Origin: JAHZFN01 sp965149945
GTDB lineage: Bacteria > Bacillota > Dehalobacteriia > UBA4068 > UBA4997
Direction of reading: 5' to 3'
Length of the DNA stretch: 64,000 bases
Assembly: GCA_965149945.1 (NCBI GenBank)
Contig: CBCTTQ010000007.1
Span: forward strand, 1 to 64,000
The position numbers were made by a program, and so were the translations under genes. The notes under the pieces were generated by a model. That model made no database searches, had not been told where the DNA came from, and worked only from the letters and a program-made list of their open reading frames with translations. This document shows, one piece after another, positions 17,173 through 26,545 of the stretch. The number at the start of each line of letters is the position of its first letter. The stretch's first letter is position 1.

Positions 17173-17221
17173 CCGTAACAAAACCTCCTGATTCTTCTCT
17201 GTTTCCAATATCTTAACATCT

Positions 17222-18286
17222 CTATTCTTGCATCATAGCGTACAACCGTTTCATCAGCTCGTCCACCAATTGTTCTTGAGGGAATTTACCGATAGCTTTT
17301 CCTTTTTGGAACAACAACCCCTCTCCGTCACCGCCGGCAATCCCAATATCTGCCTCTCTGGCCTCTCCGGGACCGTTAACTACACAACCCATCACGGCAA
17401 TCTTTACAGGACGAATAATGGGCAGCGATTCCACCAACCGTTCCACCTGTTCGGCGATTTTTTCTACTTGGATTTTCGTTCTGCCGCAAGTAGGACAAAC
17501 AATAAACTCAGCGCCTTGATGATACAGCCCCAAAGAACGCAAAATCTCTTTGGCGACAAATATTTCCTCCACAGGATCCGCCGCCAGAGAAACCCGAATC
17601 GTATCTCCGATGCCCTGCGCCAACAAAGCGCCAATACCAACAGAACTTTTGATGCTGCCCCGTTTGGCGGTGCCGGCTTCAGTCACACCGATATGAAACG
17701 GATAATCAGTCACCTCGGCCAATTTTCGGTAAGCTTCCAGCATTAAGGGAACATTGGAAGCTTTCAAAGAAATTTTAATTTGATAAAAACCCTGTTCTTC
17801 CAAAATTCCCACCTGTTTCATGGCGCTTTCCACCATGGCGTCAGCGGTTACTCCTCCATATTTTTTTAAAAACTCCTTTTCCAAAGATCCCGTATTGACT
17901 CCCACCCGAATGGGAATATTTTTGGCTTTGGCAGCGGCGGCTACTTGACGCACCCGCTCGGCGCCGCCAATATTCCCCGGATTCAGACGCAATCCCTGAA
18001 CACCGGCGGCAATCGCGGCCAATGCCATCCGATAGTCAAAATGAATATCCGCAATACTCGGCACAGGAGATTCCCGCAAAATCGCAGGAAGCGCCGCAGC
18101 GCTGGCTTCATTGGGTACCGTACACCGCACAATCTGACATCCCGCCTGTGCCAATCTACGAATTTGAGCCAAAGTAGCTTCGGCATCCGCCGTATTTGTA
18201 TTGGTCATGGATTGAATGGCTACCGGCGCCTCTCCGCCGATGGGAACATCCCCTACCCAAATCTGTTTCGTTACTCTTCGCTTCAT
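17222..18286 (-). CDS. ispG: (E)-4-hydroxy-3-methylbut-2-enyl-diphosphate synthase
   Basis: The sixth enzyme of the DXP isoprenoid pathway, reducing MEcPP to HMBPP with electrons from ferredoxin or flavodoxin. It has 354 residues. The N-terminal barrel includes VAIQSMTNTNTAD and RLNPGNIGG. The C-terminal [4Fe-4S] domain provides CPTCGRT and CVVNGPGEA. The start at 18286 has AGGTGGAAGAA before MKRRVTK; an in-frame GTG six codons earlier overlaps that site. It sits between rseP and proS, the usual Bacillota order. A ferredoxin gene at 23750-23911 in the same gene block could be its donor (inference). Confidence 0.96.
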   Translation of the reverse strand: MKRRVTKQIWVGDVPIGGEAPVAIQSMTNTNTADAEATLAQIRRLAQAGCQIVRCTVPNEASAAALPAILRESPVPSIADIHFDYRMALAAIAAGVQGLRLNPGNIGGAERVRQVAAAAKAKNIPIRVGVNTGSLEKEFLKKYGGVTADAMVESAMKQVGILEEQGFYQIKISLKASNVPLMLEAYRKLAEVTDYPFHIGVTEAGTAKRGSIKSSVGIGALLAQGIGDTIRVSLAADPVEEIFVAKEILRSLGLYHQGAEFIVCPTCGRTKIQVEKIAEQVERLVESLPIIRPVKIAVMGCVVNGPGEAREADIGIAGGDGEGLLFQKGKAIGKFPQEQLVDELMKRLYAMMQE

Positions 18287-18315
18287 TTCTTCCACCTGCC
18301 TCACAACCGTTTGGC

Positions 18316-19323
18316 TTATCCTACCAAACGACCGATATCATTTACGGTAACCACTACCATCAGCGCCATTAAAGCCACCAATCCAATGAAATGAATCATG
18401 GCCTCTTTATTAGAAGGTACCGGTTTTCTCCGAATTCCCTCGATAGCCAAAAATACCAATCGAGAACCGTCTAATCCGGGGAAAGGCAGCAAATTAATTA
18501 CTCCCAAATTTACACTGAGCATTCCCGTAAATAAAAATAACGTCATCAGCGCTGTATCAGCGTATTCCCCGACAATAGACACCATGCCCACCGGACCGGC
18601 GATATCTACCGCCAGTTGGCCGGTGATCATCTGATAGAGGGATTGGATCAGTAACACCGTAAATTCATAGGTTTGTACAAATCCCATCTTAATGGACTGT
18701 AAAAAATTGGCCTTTTCAATATGCTGTGTAATACCAATCATCCCGTAGCCGTTTTCTTCATTATAGGTGGGAACAATGTTTGTTTCAAAATTTTGTCCGT
18801 CTCTCTCCACTTCCAGACGGAGAGTTTCCCCGGAGGCAGGCTGGATATAGGACACCATATCATTCCAGGTGCTGACCGCGTTCCCGTCAATGGCCAAAAT
18901 AATATCCCCCTCCTCCAGTCCCGCTTCATAAGCGGGGCCGTCTACCGTCACCTCGCCGATGACAGAATCATCATCCGGCGTTCCGAAATACATAAACGCG
19001 ACCATGAAAAAGAGTATGGCAAACACAAAATTCATCAAAGGACCGGCAAACACCACCGACATCCGCGCCAACACGCCTTTATTGCAAAAAGCTCTGGGAT
19101 TCTGTGAGCTCTCATCTTCTCCCTCCATCTGTACATATCCGCCGATGGGAAACAGACGAATGCTGTAACGGGTATCTTTCTTGCCCCATTGCGCCAATTT
19201 GGGTCCCATACCCAAAGAAAACTCCTTTACATAAATCCCGTTTAATTTCGCGACAATAAAATGTCCAAACTCATGCACCAAAATCAATACGCACAAAATG
19301 ATAATGGTATAAATGATATTCAT
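18316..19323 (-). CDS. rseP: Site-2 intramembrane zinc metalloprotease
   Basis: A 335-residue membrane protease of the RseP/RasP family, which cuts anti-sigma factors and leftover signal peptides within the bilayer. The zinc motif HEFGH lies in the first transmembrane helix (residues 17-21). A PDZ domain (about 115-190, YEAGLEEGDIILAIDG) follows, and the third metal ligand is in NLLPFPGLDGSRL near residue 270. A final helix ends the protein. It overlaps no neighbour. It might process the anti-sigma factor at 53983-54687, though that link is speculative. Confidence 0.96.
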   Translation of the reverse strand: MNIIYTIIILCVLILVHEFGHFIVAKLNGIYVKEFSLGMGPKLAQWGKKDTRYSIRLFPIGGYVQMEGEDESSQNPRAFCNKGVLARMSVVFAGPLMNFVFAILFFMVAFMYFGTPDDDSVIGEVTVDGPAYEAGLEEGDIILAIDGNAVSTWNDMVSYIQPASGETLRLEVERDGQNFETNIVPTYNEENGYGMIGITQHIEKANFLQSIKMGFVQTYEFTVLLIQSLYQMITGQLAVDIAGPVGMVSIVGEYADTALMTLFLFTGMLSVNLGVINLLPFPGLDGSRLVFLAIEGIRRKPVPSNKEAMIHFIGLVALMALMVVVTVNDIGRLVG

Positions 19324-19386
19324 TCGGAACCCCCTGCTCTGTTTTTTCTATACCTTTCACAAACTGTCCTTTATAAAAACATTCTT

Positions 19387-20529
19387 TTAAACCGTCTCAG
19401 CTAAGGAACGGCTCCAGCGATCAATTTCTAAAATCTCTTCAAAATCGGGAGCGGCAACGATCTCATGCTTTGCCAACACCTTTGCTACCCCGTCAGTGAT
19501 ATCGTAGAATCCGATTTCATCACGGAGAAAACGCCAAACTAAGACTTCATTGGCGCCGTTCAACACAATCGGCATCGAACCTCCTGTTTTGCCGGCTGTA
19601 ATTGCCAGACCCAAAGCGGGAAATCGTTCCAAATCCGGTTCTCGGAAAGTCAACTGTTTCAACCGAGCAAAATCCAATTTTTTTAGTGGCGTTTCCCATC
19701 TTTCCGGATAAGTTAATGCGTATTGGATAGGTACTCGCATGTCGGGATATCCCAAATGTGCCAATACGGCACTGTCGCGATATTGCACCATAGAGTGGAT
19801 GATACTTTCCGGATGAATCACCACCTGAATATTTTCATAAGGAATATCAAACAACCAATGGGCTTCAATGACTTCCAATCCTTTGTTCATCAAAGTGGCG
19901 GAATCAATGGTAATTTTCGGTCCCATATTCCAAGTGGGATGTCGCAGCGCATCTGCTTTGCCCACCCGACACAATTCTTCTTTAGTCAAATTTTTGAAAG
20001 GTCCGCCGGAACAGGTCAAAATCAAACTATCGATGCCGTCATTTTCACCCATGCATTGCCAAAGAGCAGAGTGCTCACTGTCCACCGGCAAAAGCCGCAC
20101 ACCGTATTGTTTTACCATCCCCATTACCAAAGAACCTGCCGCTACCAATACTTCCTTGTTAGCGAAAGCAATATCTTTGCCCGCCTCGATACCTTTGAGT
20201 ACAGGGCGCAATCCTGCCAATCCGGAAATACCAGCCACCACAATATCTACAGACGGTTCCACCGCTACCGCCTCAATGCCTTCCCTACCGGTCAAAATGC
20301 GGCCCCGAAAACCGGCTTCTGTCAACAACGCCCGCAAATCCTGATAGTGGGCTTCTTCAAACAAAGCGACAATTTCCGGCTGAAAAGCTATTGCTTGCTC
20401 TGCCAGCAACTGATAATTGCTGCCTGCCGCTAATGCTCTCACTCGAAAAGATTCTTGGTGCCAACGCGCCACATCTAAAGTCTGCCGTCCAATGGAACCG
20501 GTACTCCCCAAAACCGCAATATTTTTCAT
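19387..20529 (-). CDS. dxr: 1-deoxy-D-xylulose 5-phosphate reductoisomerase
   Basis: The committed step of the DXP isoprenoid pathway: NADPH-dependent rearrangement and reduction of DXP to MEP. It has 380 residues. The nucleotide fold begins IAVLGSTGSIGRQTLDV (4-20). FANKEVLVAAG, PVDSEHSALWQC and the flexible-loop region with CSGGPF and HPTWNMGPKITIDSATLMN are all present. GAGGGG precedes the ATG. It is followed by rseP (63-base gap) and preceded by the AI-2E transporter gene. Confidence 0.97.
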   Translation of the reverse strand: MKNIAVLGSTGSIGRQTLDVARWHQESFRVRALAAGSNYQLLAEQAIAFQPEIVALFEEAHYQDLRALLTEAGFRGRILTGREGIEAVAVEPSVDIVVAGISGLAGLRPVLKGIEAGKDIAFANKEVLVAAGSLVMGMVKQYGVRLLPVDSEHSALWQCMGENDGIDSLILTCSGGPFKNLTKEELCRVGKADALRHPTWNMGPKITIDSATLMNKGLEVIEAHWLFDIPYENIQVVIHPESIIHSMVQYRDSAVLAHLGYPDMRVPIQYALTYPERWETPLKKLDFARLKQLTFREPDLERFPALGLAITAGKTGGSMPIVLNGANEVLVWRFLRDEIGFYDITDGVAKVLAKHEIVAAPDFEEILEIDRWSRSLAETV

Positions 20530-20600
20530 GATCCCCTCACATTTTCCATCAAACCCAAGCGCGAACCGTATTCCAGTAATCCGACCAGGTTAAACTTCAT

Positions 20601-21791
20601 CTATGACTTAAACAATTTAAAAAATTTCTTCTTCTGTTTAACAGGTGGAGAAACCGGAGGATTCTGCCCGCCGTTGCCTTCACCTTCTGTTCGTTTTCTT
20701 TTACCCACATGATAGGATTCCAAAGCGCCCAATACAATCACCAATACTACCGGTCCAAAGATCAGCCCCCAAGCGCCGAACAATTCCAGCCCGATATACA
20801 ATGAAGCAATCGTTGCCAATGGATGCAGTCCAATGCCGTCAGCGATCAGTTTTGGTTGAATCACATTGCGCACGCAAAGCGCCACAATATAAACGATCAG
20901 CAAGCCAATCCCCGTAGAATAATCCCCACTGACAAAACAATACAGTGACCAGGGCACAAAGACCGCCCCCGGTCCGAATACCGGCAGCAAATCCACAAAT
21001 CCAACAATCAAGCCCATGACAATCACATAATCTGTACGCAAAATCAAAAAACCAATCATGGAGATTACCGCCGTGATGGTAATCAAAATCAACTGTGCCC
21101 GCACATAGCCGAAAAATACATCAATCATACCCAAATAGGTATCCCTGGCAGCGGTTTTCATCTTTTTCGGCATAAATTTGGTCAACAGATTGACCGCCAT
21201 ATTTTCGTCTTTACAAAAATAGTACGTAGCAAATGCCGTCACCAACAACATAAACAAAATTGAAGGCGCTTCCATTAACCAATCGGCAACCTGATAAATA
21301 AAATCAGTCACCATTTTCGTCAGGGTATTGCCGAAGTTCTGCAAACTTTCCTGAACAACAGAAGGATCAATAATATCTGCCAAAGACGAAGACAAATAAA
21401 ATTCTTCCAGGTAATCCAACATTCCCTGAATATCAATACCGTAGCTGGAGTTTGAAAAATCGGCCGCCAACAAATACAGTTCTTTGACCAAATGAGAAAT
21501 CAGTACCGCGATGATACCGGAAATGATTAAAAAAGCAACCAGCAAAACAACGGCAACAGACGCGCCTCGATTCATCATGGTTTTTCTTTGTAACCAATTA
21601 ATGGCAGGCGTCAGCAAGATTGCCAGCAGTACCGCCAAAAAGAAAGGCAAAATCAGCGGAAATATAATGGCAAACACGTGCCCTAAAATCGGCATCACAT
21701 AATCGGAAAAAAGAAATACCGCCAACAATGCCAGAACAAAAATAGAAGAGATTTTCAGCCAGCGTGTCAGCTTGACATCATCAATCTTCAT
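20601..21791 (-). CDS. AI-2E family (PerM-like) transporter
   Basis: A 396-residue polytopic membrane protein of the AI-2E transporter family, with roughly eight hydrophobic segments. The typical signatures are VDLLPVFGPGAVFVPW and the last-third RNVIQPKLIADGIGLHPLATI. Members export or import varied small solutes (autoinducer-2 or Na+/H+ in some cases), so the substrate is unknown. The C-terminal tail is basic and Pro/Gly-rich (KRKRTEGEGNGGQNPP). It interrupts the common cdsA-dxr junction. GAGGTG precedes the ATG, and spacing to cdsA is 43 bases, so it is probably co-transcribed. Confidence 0.88.
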   Translation of the reverse strand: MKIDDVKLTRWLKISSIFVLALLAVFLFSDYVMPILGHVFAIIFPLILPFFLAVLLAILLTPAINWLQRKTMMNRGASVAVVLLVAFLIISGIIAVLISHLVKELYLLAADFSNSSYGIDIQGMLDYLEEFYLSSSLADIIDPSVVQESLQNFGNTLTKMVTDFIYQVADWLMEAPSILFMLLVTAFATYYFCKDENMAVNLLTKFMPKKMKTAARDTYLGMIDVFFGYVRAQLILITITAVISMIGFLILRTDYVIVMGLIVGFVDLLPVFGPGAVFVPWSLYCFVSGDYSTGIGLLIVYIVALCVRNVIQPKLIADGIGLHPLATIASLYIGLELFGAWGLIFGPVVLVIVLGALESYHVGKRKRTEGEGNGGQNPPVSPPVKQKKKFFKLFKS

Positions 21792-21834
21792 CAGAACACC
21801 TCACGATACTATTCTCAATTCATTTATATGACAG

Positions 21835-22626
21835 CTAAAACAGTTCATTCAAATAAATCAGCAATAAATAATAGACCGTCGGAGCAACCAACAGCATACT
21901 GTCAAAGCGATCCAAAATTCCGCCATGTCCGGGAATCGTATTACCGGAATCTTTAACACCGACCCAGCGCTTCAGCCAAGATTCCATTAAATCGCCCAAT
22001 TGTCCGATGATAGAAGCGACAGCGCCTAAAATCAGTATGAACTGGATAGGATAATGCAACACCAGCTGGTTATACAGCAACACCGCCAAAATACCGAGGA
22101 TTAAACCACCGACAGCGCCCTCCCATGATTTATTGGGACTGATCGTCGGCGCCAGTTTATGTTTGCCAATAGCCCTCCCCACAAAATACGCCCCCGTATC
22201 TGTCAACCACGGGATCAGAAAAGTCATCAAAACCAACTTCCATGAATGATCAATTTGCCAAATGCCCAGCAATGAGGAAAGAGACCAGGCAATCAACACA
22301 ATTCCGGCAATACCGTAAAGGAGACTTTCAAAGGGAGCCTCTCGAATCAAGACCCAAAGCAACAACAAAATAACAGCCAACAATAATGCCAAACTTCCAA
22401 AAACGCTGTCAGCAAAAATTTGCAGTCCGACTAATATGACCGCCGCCAAAAGCAAAATCCAAAAAGGCAAAGAAATTTCCTTTTTTTCTAACAACTTGCA
22501 ATATTCTCTCAACCCCAAAGCGATGATGAGCAATACACCGGCAAACCAAAACCAACTGCCCAGCCACATTAAAATCAATAGCAACGGCACAAACACACAG
22601 GCGCTGGCCACTCTTTTCCAAAGCAT
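21835..22626 (-). CDS. cdsA: Phosphatidate cytidylyltransferase
   Basis: Makes CDP-diacylglycerol from phosphatidate and CTP for all phospholipid synthesis. A 263-residue membrane protein with about seven to eight helices and the family signature near the C-terminus, SGNTIPGHGGILDRFDS, plus SPNKSWEGAVGG. I start it at 22626 (MLWKRVASACVFVP) since AAAGGA lies nine bases upstream; a start 11 codons earlier (22659) has no clear site. It follows uppS by 74 bases in the conserved uppS-cdsA order. Confidence 0.95.
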   Translation of the reverse strand: MLWKRVASACVFVPLLLILMWLGSWFWFAGVLLIIALGLREYCKLLEKKEISLPFWILLLAAVILVGLQIFADSVFGSLALLLAVILLLLWVLIREAPFESLLYGIAGIVLIAWSLSSLLGIWQIDHSWKLVLMTFLIPWLTDTGAYFVGRAIGKHKLAPTISPNKSWEGAVGGLILGILAVLLYNQLVLHYPIQFILILGAVASIIGQLGDLMESWLKRWVGVKDSGNTIPGHGGILDRFDSMLLVAPTVYYLLLIYLNELF

Positions 22627-22700
22627 AACACCGCATCCTTTCTCCCACACCAATCCCATCTTTTATAGTATTGCCACCGCGTCCCGATTCCATAACGGTT

Positions 22701-23537
22701 TTATTTCAGTCCGCCAAAACGCCGATCCCGATGCTGGTACCAAGAAATGGCCGTCAAAAGCTCTCGTTCTTGAAAATCCGGCCAAAAAACATCTGTAAAA
22801 TATAACTCCGCATAGGCCAACTGCCAAAGCAAAAAATTACTCAACCGCTGTTCCCCGGAAGTACGAATCATCATTTCCGGATCCGGCATACCGGCTGTTG
22901 TTAAATAAGTAGAAAACAATTCCTCATTCAAATCTTCCGGCTGCCGCTCTCCTTGCTGCACTTGTCGAGCAAACTGTTGCGTCGCCGTCAATATTTCCCA
23001 GCGGCTACCGTAATTGATACAAAGATTCAAGGTAAGCCCTGTATTATGTTTGGTTCGTTCCATCAAATTGGAAAGAGCCTCTCTGGCATAGGCAGGCACA
23101 GCTGCCAAATCACCTAAAATCATTACCCGAACATTATTCCGAGAGATCTTACTCAACTTGCTGTGGGCAAATTCCACCAACAATTGCATCAATGTGTTTA
23201 CTTCATCTTTCGGTCGTTTCCAATTCTCCGTGGAAAAAGCATATACGGATAAATAGCGAACACCCACCTCTTTGCAGGCTTCTACTACTTTATCCACAGA
23301 ATTGACTCCATTGCGATGTCCCACCGACCGCGGAAACCCCTTGGCTTTGGCCCAGCGACCGTTTCCGTCCATCACAATGGCAATATGCTGCGGGATTCGT
23401 CCGAAATCAATGGGATATTCTTTCAAATCAATAAATTTCGCCGCATATTGTTCCGCATAACAATTTTCCGAACGATCCTCACGATCCTCTTTTCGTTTTT
23501 TCTGTTTCCCAAAGAAATGAAAAATTCCTTTCCTCAT
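22701..23537 (-). CDS. uppS: Undecaprenyl diphosphate synthase (isoprenyl transferase)
   Basis: A cis-prenyltransferase making the C55 lipid carrier for peptidoglycan and other wall polymers. It has 278 residues. The core starts HIAIVMDGNGRWAKAKG (51-67, with the catalytic Asp), then GHRNGVNSVDKVVEAC, YAFSTENWKRP and the C-terminal DPEMMIRTSGEQRLSNFL. About 45 charged residues precede the core (KQKKRKEDREDRSE), longer than in many homologues. GGAG lies eight bases before the ATG. It is the first gene of the uppS-cdsA-AI-2E-dxr-rseP-ispG-proS run. Confidence 0.96.
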   Translation of the reverse strand: MRKGIFHFFGKQKKRKEDREDRSENCYAEQYAAKFIDLKEYPIDFGRIPQHIAIVMDGNGRWAKAKGFPRSVGHRNGVNSVDKVVEACKEVGVRYLSVYAFSTENWKRPKDEVNTLMQLLVEFAHSKLSKISRNNVRVMILGDLAAVPAYAREALSNLMERTKHNTGLTLNLCINYGSRWEILTATQQFARQVQQGERQPEDLNEELFSTYLTTAGMPDPEMMIRTSGEQRLSNFLLWQLAYAELYFTDVFWPDFQERELLTAISWYQHRDRRFGGLK

Positions 23538-23689
23538 CTATGACACTCCATTTTTCAGATTGCAACTTTACGCAATTCACCCACTTTAACTTATTATATC
23601 ATATGTGCACAAAGAAAGAAACCTTATTTTTCCGTCACTACCACGGATTCTTTAAAAAACACAGGAGAAAAGCTTTCCCTTTTAACAAA

Positions 23690-23726
23690 AGAAAAAGGAG
23701 GCAGGAGTCTCTGCTCCTACCTCCCT
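23690..23726 (-). terminator. Terminator of the ferredoxin gene
   Basis: A hairpin GGAGG-AGGAG/CTCCT-CCTCC with one mismatched pair, followed on the minus strand by TTTTTC, 24 bases after the ferredoxin stop codon. Confidence 0.75.
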
Positions 23727-23749
23727 ATTATGCTTAGGTAACCTGAAGA

Positions 23750-23911
23750 TTAATCTTCAACGATGGCTCCAACAGGACATACATCCATGCAAGCACCGCA
23801 TTCAACACAAGTATCCTGGTCGATCACATAGATATCGCCTTCTTTGATCGCTTCGCTGGGGCATTCGGATGCGCAGGAACCGCATGCCAAACATTCATCG
23901 GTAATTCTCAT
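23750..23911 (-). CDS. 2[4Fe-4S] ferredoxin
   Basis: A 53-residue clostridial-type ferredoxin beginning MRITDECLACGSCASECP and ending CPVGAIVED. The two cluster motifs C-x2-C-x2-C-x3-CP (residues 7, 10, 13, 17 and 35, 38, 41, 45) are complete. It carries single electrons at low potential for anaerobic enzymes. AAAGGAGG precedes the ATG. It is a monocistronic gene between terminators, placed between frr and uppS where Bacillota normally have nothing. IspG, two blocks away, needs such a donor, but generic fermentative roles are just as likely. Confidence 0.95.
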   Translation of the reverse strand: MRITDECLACGSCASECPSEAIKEGDIYVIDQDTCVECGACMDVCPVGAIVED

Positions 23912-24072
23912 CGGTTACACCTCCTTTTACAAAAAATCATATATGAAATTGAAATTCATATTTGAACACCTCTATTATAAGCCATCATCTTGAAAATAGC
24001 AACTAGAAAATGCAAGAAATTCAACAAACTTTTTCAGTTTTTTTGCAAAAATTTTTTTAAATTTTTTCTTGT

Positions 24073-24111
24073 ATAAAAAACCACTATCTGCATAAAAAGA
24101 TAGTGGTTTTT
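24073..24111 (-). terminator. Terminator of the rpsB-tsf-pyrH-frr block
   Basis: A 13-bp stem AAAACCACTATCT/AGATAGTGGTTTT with A and T runs, about 100 bases after the frr stop codon. The remainder of 23912-24213 is AT-rich and holds no other feature I can see. Confidence 0.9.
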
Positions 24112-24213
24112 GTAACAATTTCCTTGATTAAGTGCTACCGGGAAACAACTCCCCTTTCCACCTTATGCAGGAAGCTGTTTCCATCAGAAAACTTTACTTC
24201 CAAGCAAAAATTT

Positions 24214-24771
24214 TTATACTTCCATAATTTCTTTTTCTTTTTTATGCAAAGTATCATCAATTTTTTTCACATATTCATCGGTGGATTTCTGAGCGTCTTC
24301 CAAGGCTTTTTTCACTTCATCTTCGGTAGCTTCGTGTTTCTTTTCACAAGCTTTCAGTTTGTCATTGACATCTCGCCGGATATTGCGAACAGCAACTTTC
24401 GCTTCTTCCGCTCTCTTATGGGCGGTTTTTACCAGTTCCTTGCGGCGTTCTTCCGTCAGAGTAGGAATCGCCAGACGAATCAATTCACCATCGTTGGAGG
24501 GATTAATCCCAATATCCGCTTTTTGAATAGCTTTTTCAATGGCGCCCAGCAATTTTTTATCCCACGGCTGGATGGTCAACAATCTCGGTTCCGGCGCATT
24601 GATATTGGCCGTCTGGTTGAGCGGCGTGGGCACACCGTAATAATCTACCGTAATGCCGTCCAAAATCGCCGGATTGGCACGACCGACACGCATGGTAGAA
24701 AAATCATGGCACATACTGTCGTAAGATTTTTCCATTCTTTCTTTTCCGTTTGCTAAAATTTCCTGAATCAT
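24214..24771 (-). CDS. frr: Ribosome recycling factor
   Basis: A 185-residue tRNA-mimicking protein that splits post-termination ribosomes together with EF-G. It shows the family landmarks STMRVGRANPAILDGI and the loop VDYYGVPTPLNQTANI, then the long helices of domain I with PTLTEERRKELVK. Length is exactly typical. Its ATG overlaps the pyrH stop codon by four bases (ATGA), indicating translational coupling. Confidence 0.98.
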   Translation of the reverse strand: MIQEILANGKERMEKSYDSMCHDFSTMRVGRANPAILDGITVDYYGVPTPLNQTANINAPEPRLLTIQPWDKKLLGAIEKAIQKADIGINPSNDGELIRLAIPTLTEERRKELVKTAHKRAEEAKVAVRNIRRDVNDKLKACEKKHEATEDEVKKALEDAQKSTDEYVKKIDDTLHKKEKEIMEV

Positions 24772-25496
24772 TCTTCAGCACCTCCTAAGAATGTACCTAT
24801 GCTTTCACCCTTCACGACCCGTTCAATATTGCCGGGCTGATCAATGTTGAAAACGATCAAGGGAATATGATTATCTTTACAGAGAGACGCGGCGGTGGAA
24901 TCCATCACCTGCAGCCCCATATTCAATACATCGAGATAAGAAAGTTTATCAAATTTTTTGGCATTGGGATTGGTTTTGGGGTCAGCATCATAGACACCGT
25001 CCACACCTCGTTTGGCCATCAGAATAGCATCTGCTTCCATTTCCGCCGCCCGCAAAGCCGCTGTGGTATCCGTCGAAAAATAAGGATTTCCGGTACCCGC
25101 GGCAAAAATAACAACACGGCCCTTTTCCAGATGGCGCACTGCTTTTCTGCGGATATACGGTTCCGCGAACTGCCGCATGGACACTGCCGTTTGAACTCTG
25201 GTATAAACCCCGATCTGTTCCAACGCATCCTGCAAAGCCAAAGCATTGATGACTGTTGCCAACATGCCCATATGGTCAGCGTTGGCACGATCCATTCCTT
25301 GAGCGGAACCGGAAAGTCCCCTCCAAATGTTACCGCCGCCGACAACCAGGCAAAGCTCAACGCCTAATTCATGTACGGACTTGATCTGCTGCGCGATGGA
25401 GCGAATGGTTTCCGGGTCAATCCCGTAGCCTTGGCTGCCGGAAAGCGCCTCCCCGCTCAACTTCAGTACAATTCTTTTATATTTGATATCAGCCAT
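24768..25496 (-). CDS. pyrH: Uridylate kinase (UMP kinase)
   Basis: Phosphorylates UMP to UDP with ATP. It belongs to the amino-acid-kinase fold and is a hexamer activated by GTP and inhibited by UTP in relatives. The 242-residue protein has RIVLKLSGEALSG, VVGGGNIWRG, the MGMLATVINALALQ segment and FAAGTGNPYFSTDTTAA. The start at 25496 (MADIKYKR) has AAAGGGG upstream; an in-frame codon seven positions earlier is disfavoured. It lies 39 bases after tsf and overlaps frr. Confidence 0.97.
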   Translation of the reverse strand: MADIKYKRIVLKLSGEALSGSQGYGIDPETIRSIAQQIKSVHELGVELCLVVGGGNIWRGLSGSAQGMDRANADHMGMLATVINALALQDALEQIGVYTRVQTAVSMRQFAEPYIRRKAVRHLEKGRVVIFAAGTGNPYFSTDTTAALRAAEMEADAILMAKRGVDGVYDADPKTNPNAKKFDKLSYLDVLNMGLQVMDSTAASLCKDNHIPLIVFNIDQPGNIERVVKGESIGTFLGGAEE

Positions 25497-25535
25497 TGAA
25501 ATGACCCCTTTCAGCAAATCGAAAAAAGCAACCGT

Positions 25536-26441
25536 TTATTTCTGTGTCATTTTCGCTACTTCCGCAGCCAAATCATCAACTTTCTTTTCGATGCCTTCAC
25601 CTACTTCATAACGCACAAACGCTTTTACTTTAATGTCTTTACCGATTTCTTTCGCGCAATTTTCTACATATTTTTGAACGCTCAGATCATTGTCCATTAC
25701 AAAAGTCTGATCCATCAAGCAAGTTTCTTTCAGTTCTTTTTTCAGACGACCGGCAACCATCTTTTCCACAATGTTTTGGGGTTTTCCTTCATTCAAAGCT
25801 TGCTGAACCAAAATTTCCTTTTCTTTTTCCAAGAAAGCAGGATCTACCTGACTTTCATCTACAAATTGCGGATTCATGGAGCATACCTGCATGGCCACAT
25901 TGCGACCCATAGCTTTGACTTCATCCAAAGCGGCTTCTGTTTCCAATTGCAACAAAACACCGATTTTACCGTTATGATTATAACCAACGCAAACGGTACC
26001 GGGATCATTAAATTTCGCAAAGCGACGAATCGTCATATTTTCACCGATTTTCGCGATTTTAGCGGTCAAAACATCCTTCACCGTGCCGTCTTCCATGGGG
26101 CAGGCTTCCAAAGCAGCCACATCTGCCACATCGTTGGCCAAAATGATTTCCGCAAAAGCATCAACCATATCCACAAATTCCTGGTTTTTGGCAACAAAGT
26201 CGGTTTCTGCATTTACTTCAATCACCGCGCCTTGTTTGCCATCAGCGGAGAAAGCCAATTTTACAATGCCTTCCGCGGCAATTCTGCCGGATTTTTTCGC
26301 GGCTTTGGACAACCCTTTTTCCCGCAGATAATCAATGGCTTTTTCCATATCGCCGTTAGTTTCGGTCAGGGCTTTTTTGCAGTCCATCATCCCGCTACCG
26401 GTTCTTTCTCTCAGTTCTTTTACTAAAGCAGCACTAATCAT
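25536..26441 (-). CDS. tsf: Translation elongation factor Ts
   Basis: The guanine-nucleotide exchange factor for EF-Tu. It has 301 residues. The N-terminal UBA-like domain holds VKELRERTGSGMMDCKKAL, and the TDFVAKN motif that contacts EF-Tu sits in EVNAETDFVAKNQEF. Two dimerisation subdomains follow, and the length is in the longer bacterial class. AGGAGG precedes the ATG. A hairpin (26505-26532) separates it from rpsB and may lower its expression relative to S2. Confidence 0.98.
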   Translation of the reverse strand: MISAALVKELRERTGSGMMDCKKALTETNGDMEKAIDYLREKGLSKAAKKSGRIAAEGIVKLAFSADGKQGAVIEVNAETDFVAKNQEFVDMVDAFAEIILANDVADVAALEACPMEDGTVKDVLTAKIAKIGENMTIRRFAKFNDPGTVCVGYNHNGKIGVLLQLETEAALDEVKAMGRNVAMQVCSMNPQFVDESQVDPAFLEKEKEILVQQALNEGKPQNIVEKMVAGRLKKELKETCLMDQTFVMDNDLSVQKYVENCAKEIGKDIKVKAFVRYEVGEGIEKKVDDLAAEVAKMTQK

Positions 26442-26504
26442 GTTGTGATCCTCCTATCAAAATGAAATATCGTTAATCGTCTGTTTGAGTAATTCATATA
26501 AGAA

Positions 26505-26532
26505 AGAGGTAGTGAGGTTGTCCTCGCTACCT
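26505..26532 (-). terminator. Attenuator-like hairpin between rpsB and tsf
   Basis: GAGGTAG-GAGG/CCTC-CTACCTC (12 positions, one mismatch) with a four-base loop, followed on the minus strand by TTTCTT. It lies 13 bases beyond rpsB. Partial termination would give more S2 than EF-Ts message. An RNA-stability hairpin is an alternative. Confidence 0.65.
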
Positions 26533-26545
26533 CTATAAAGGCAAA

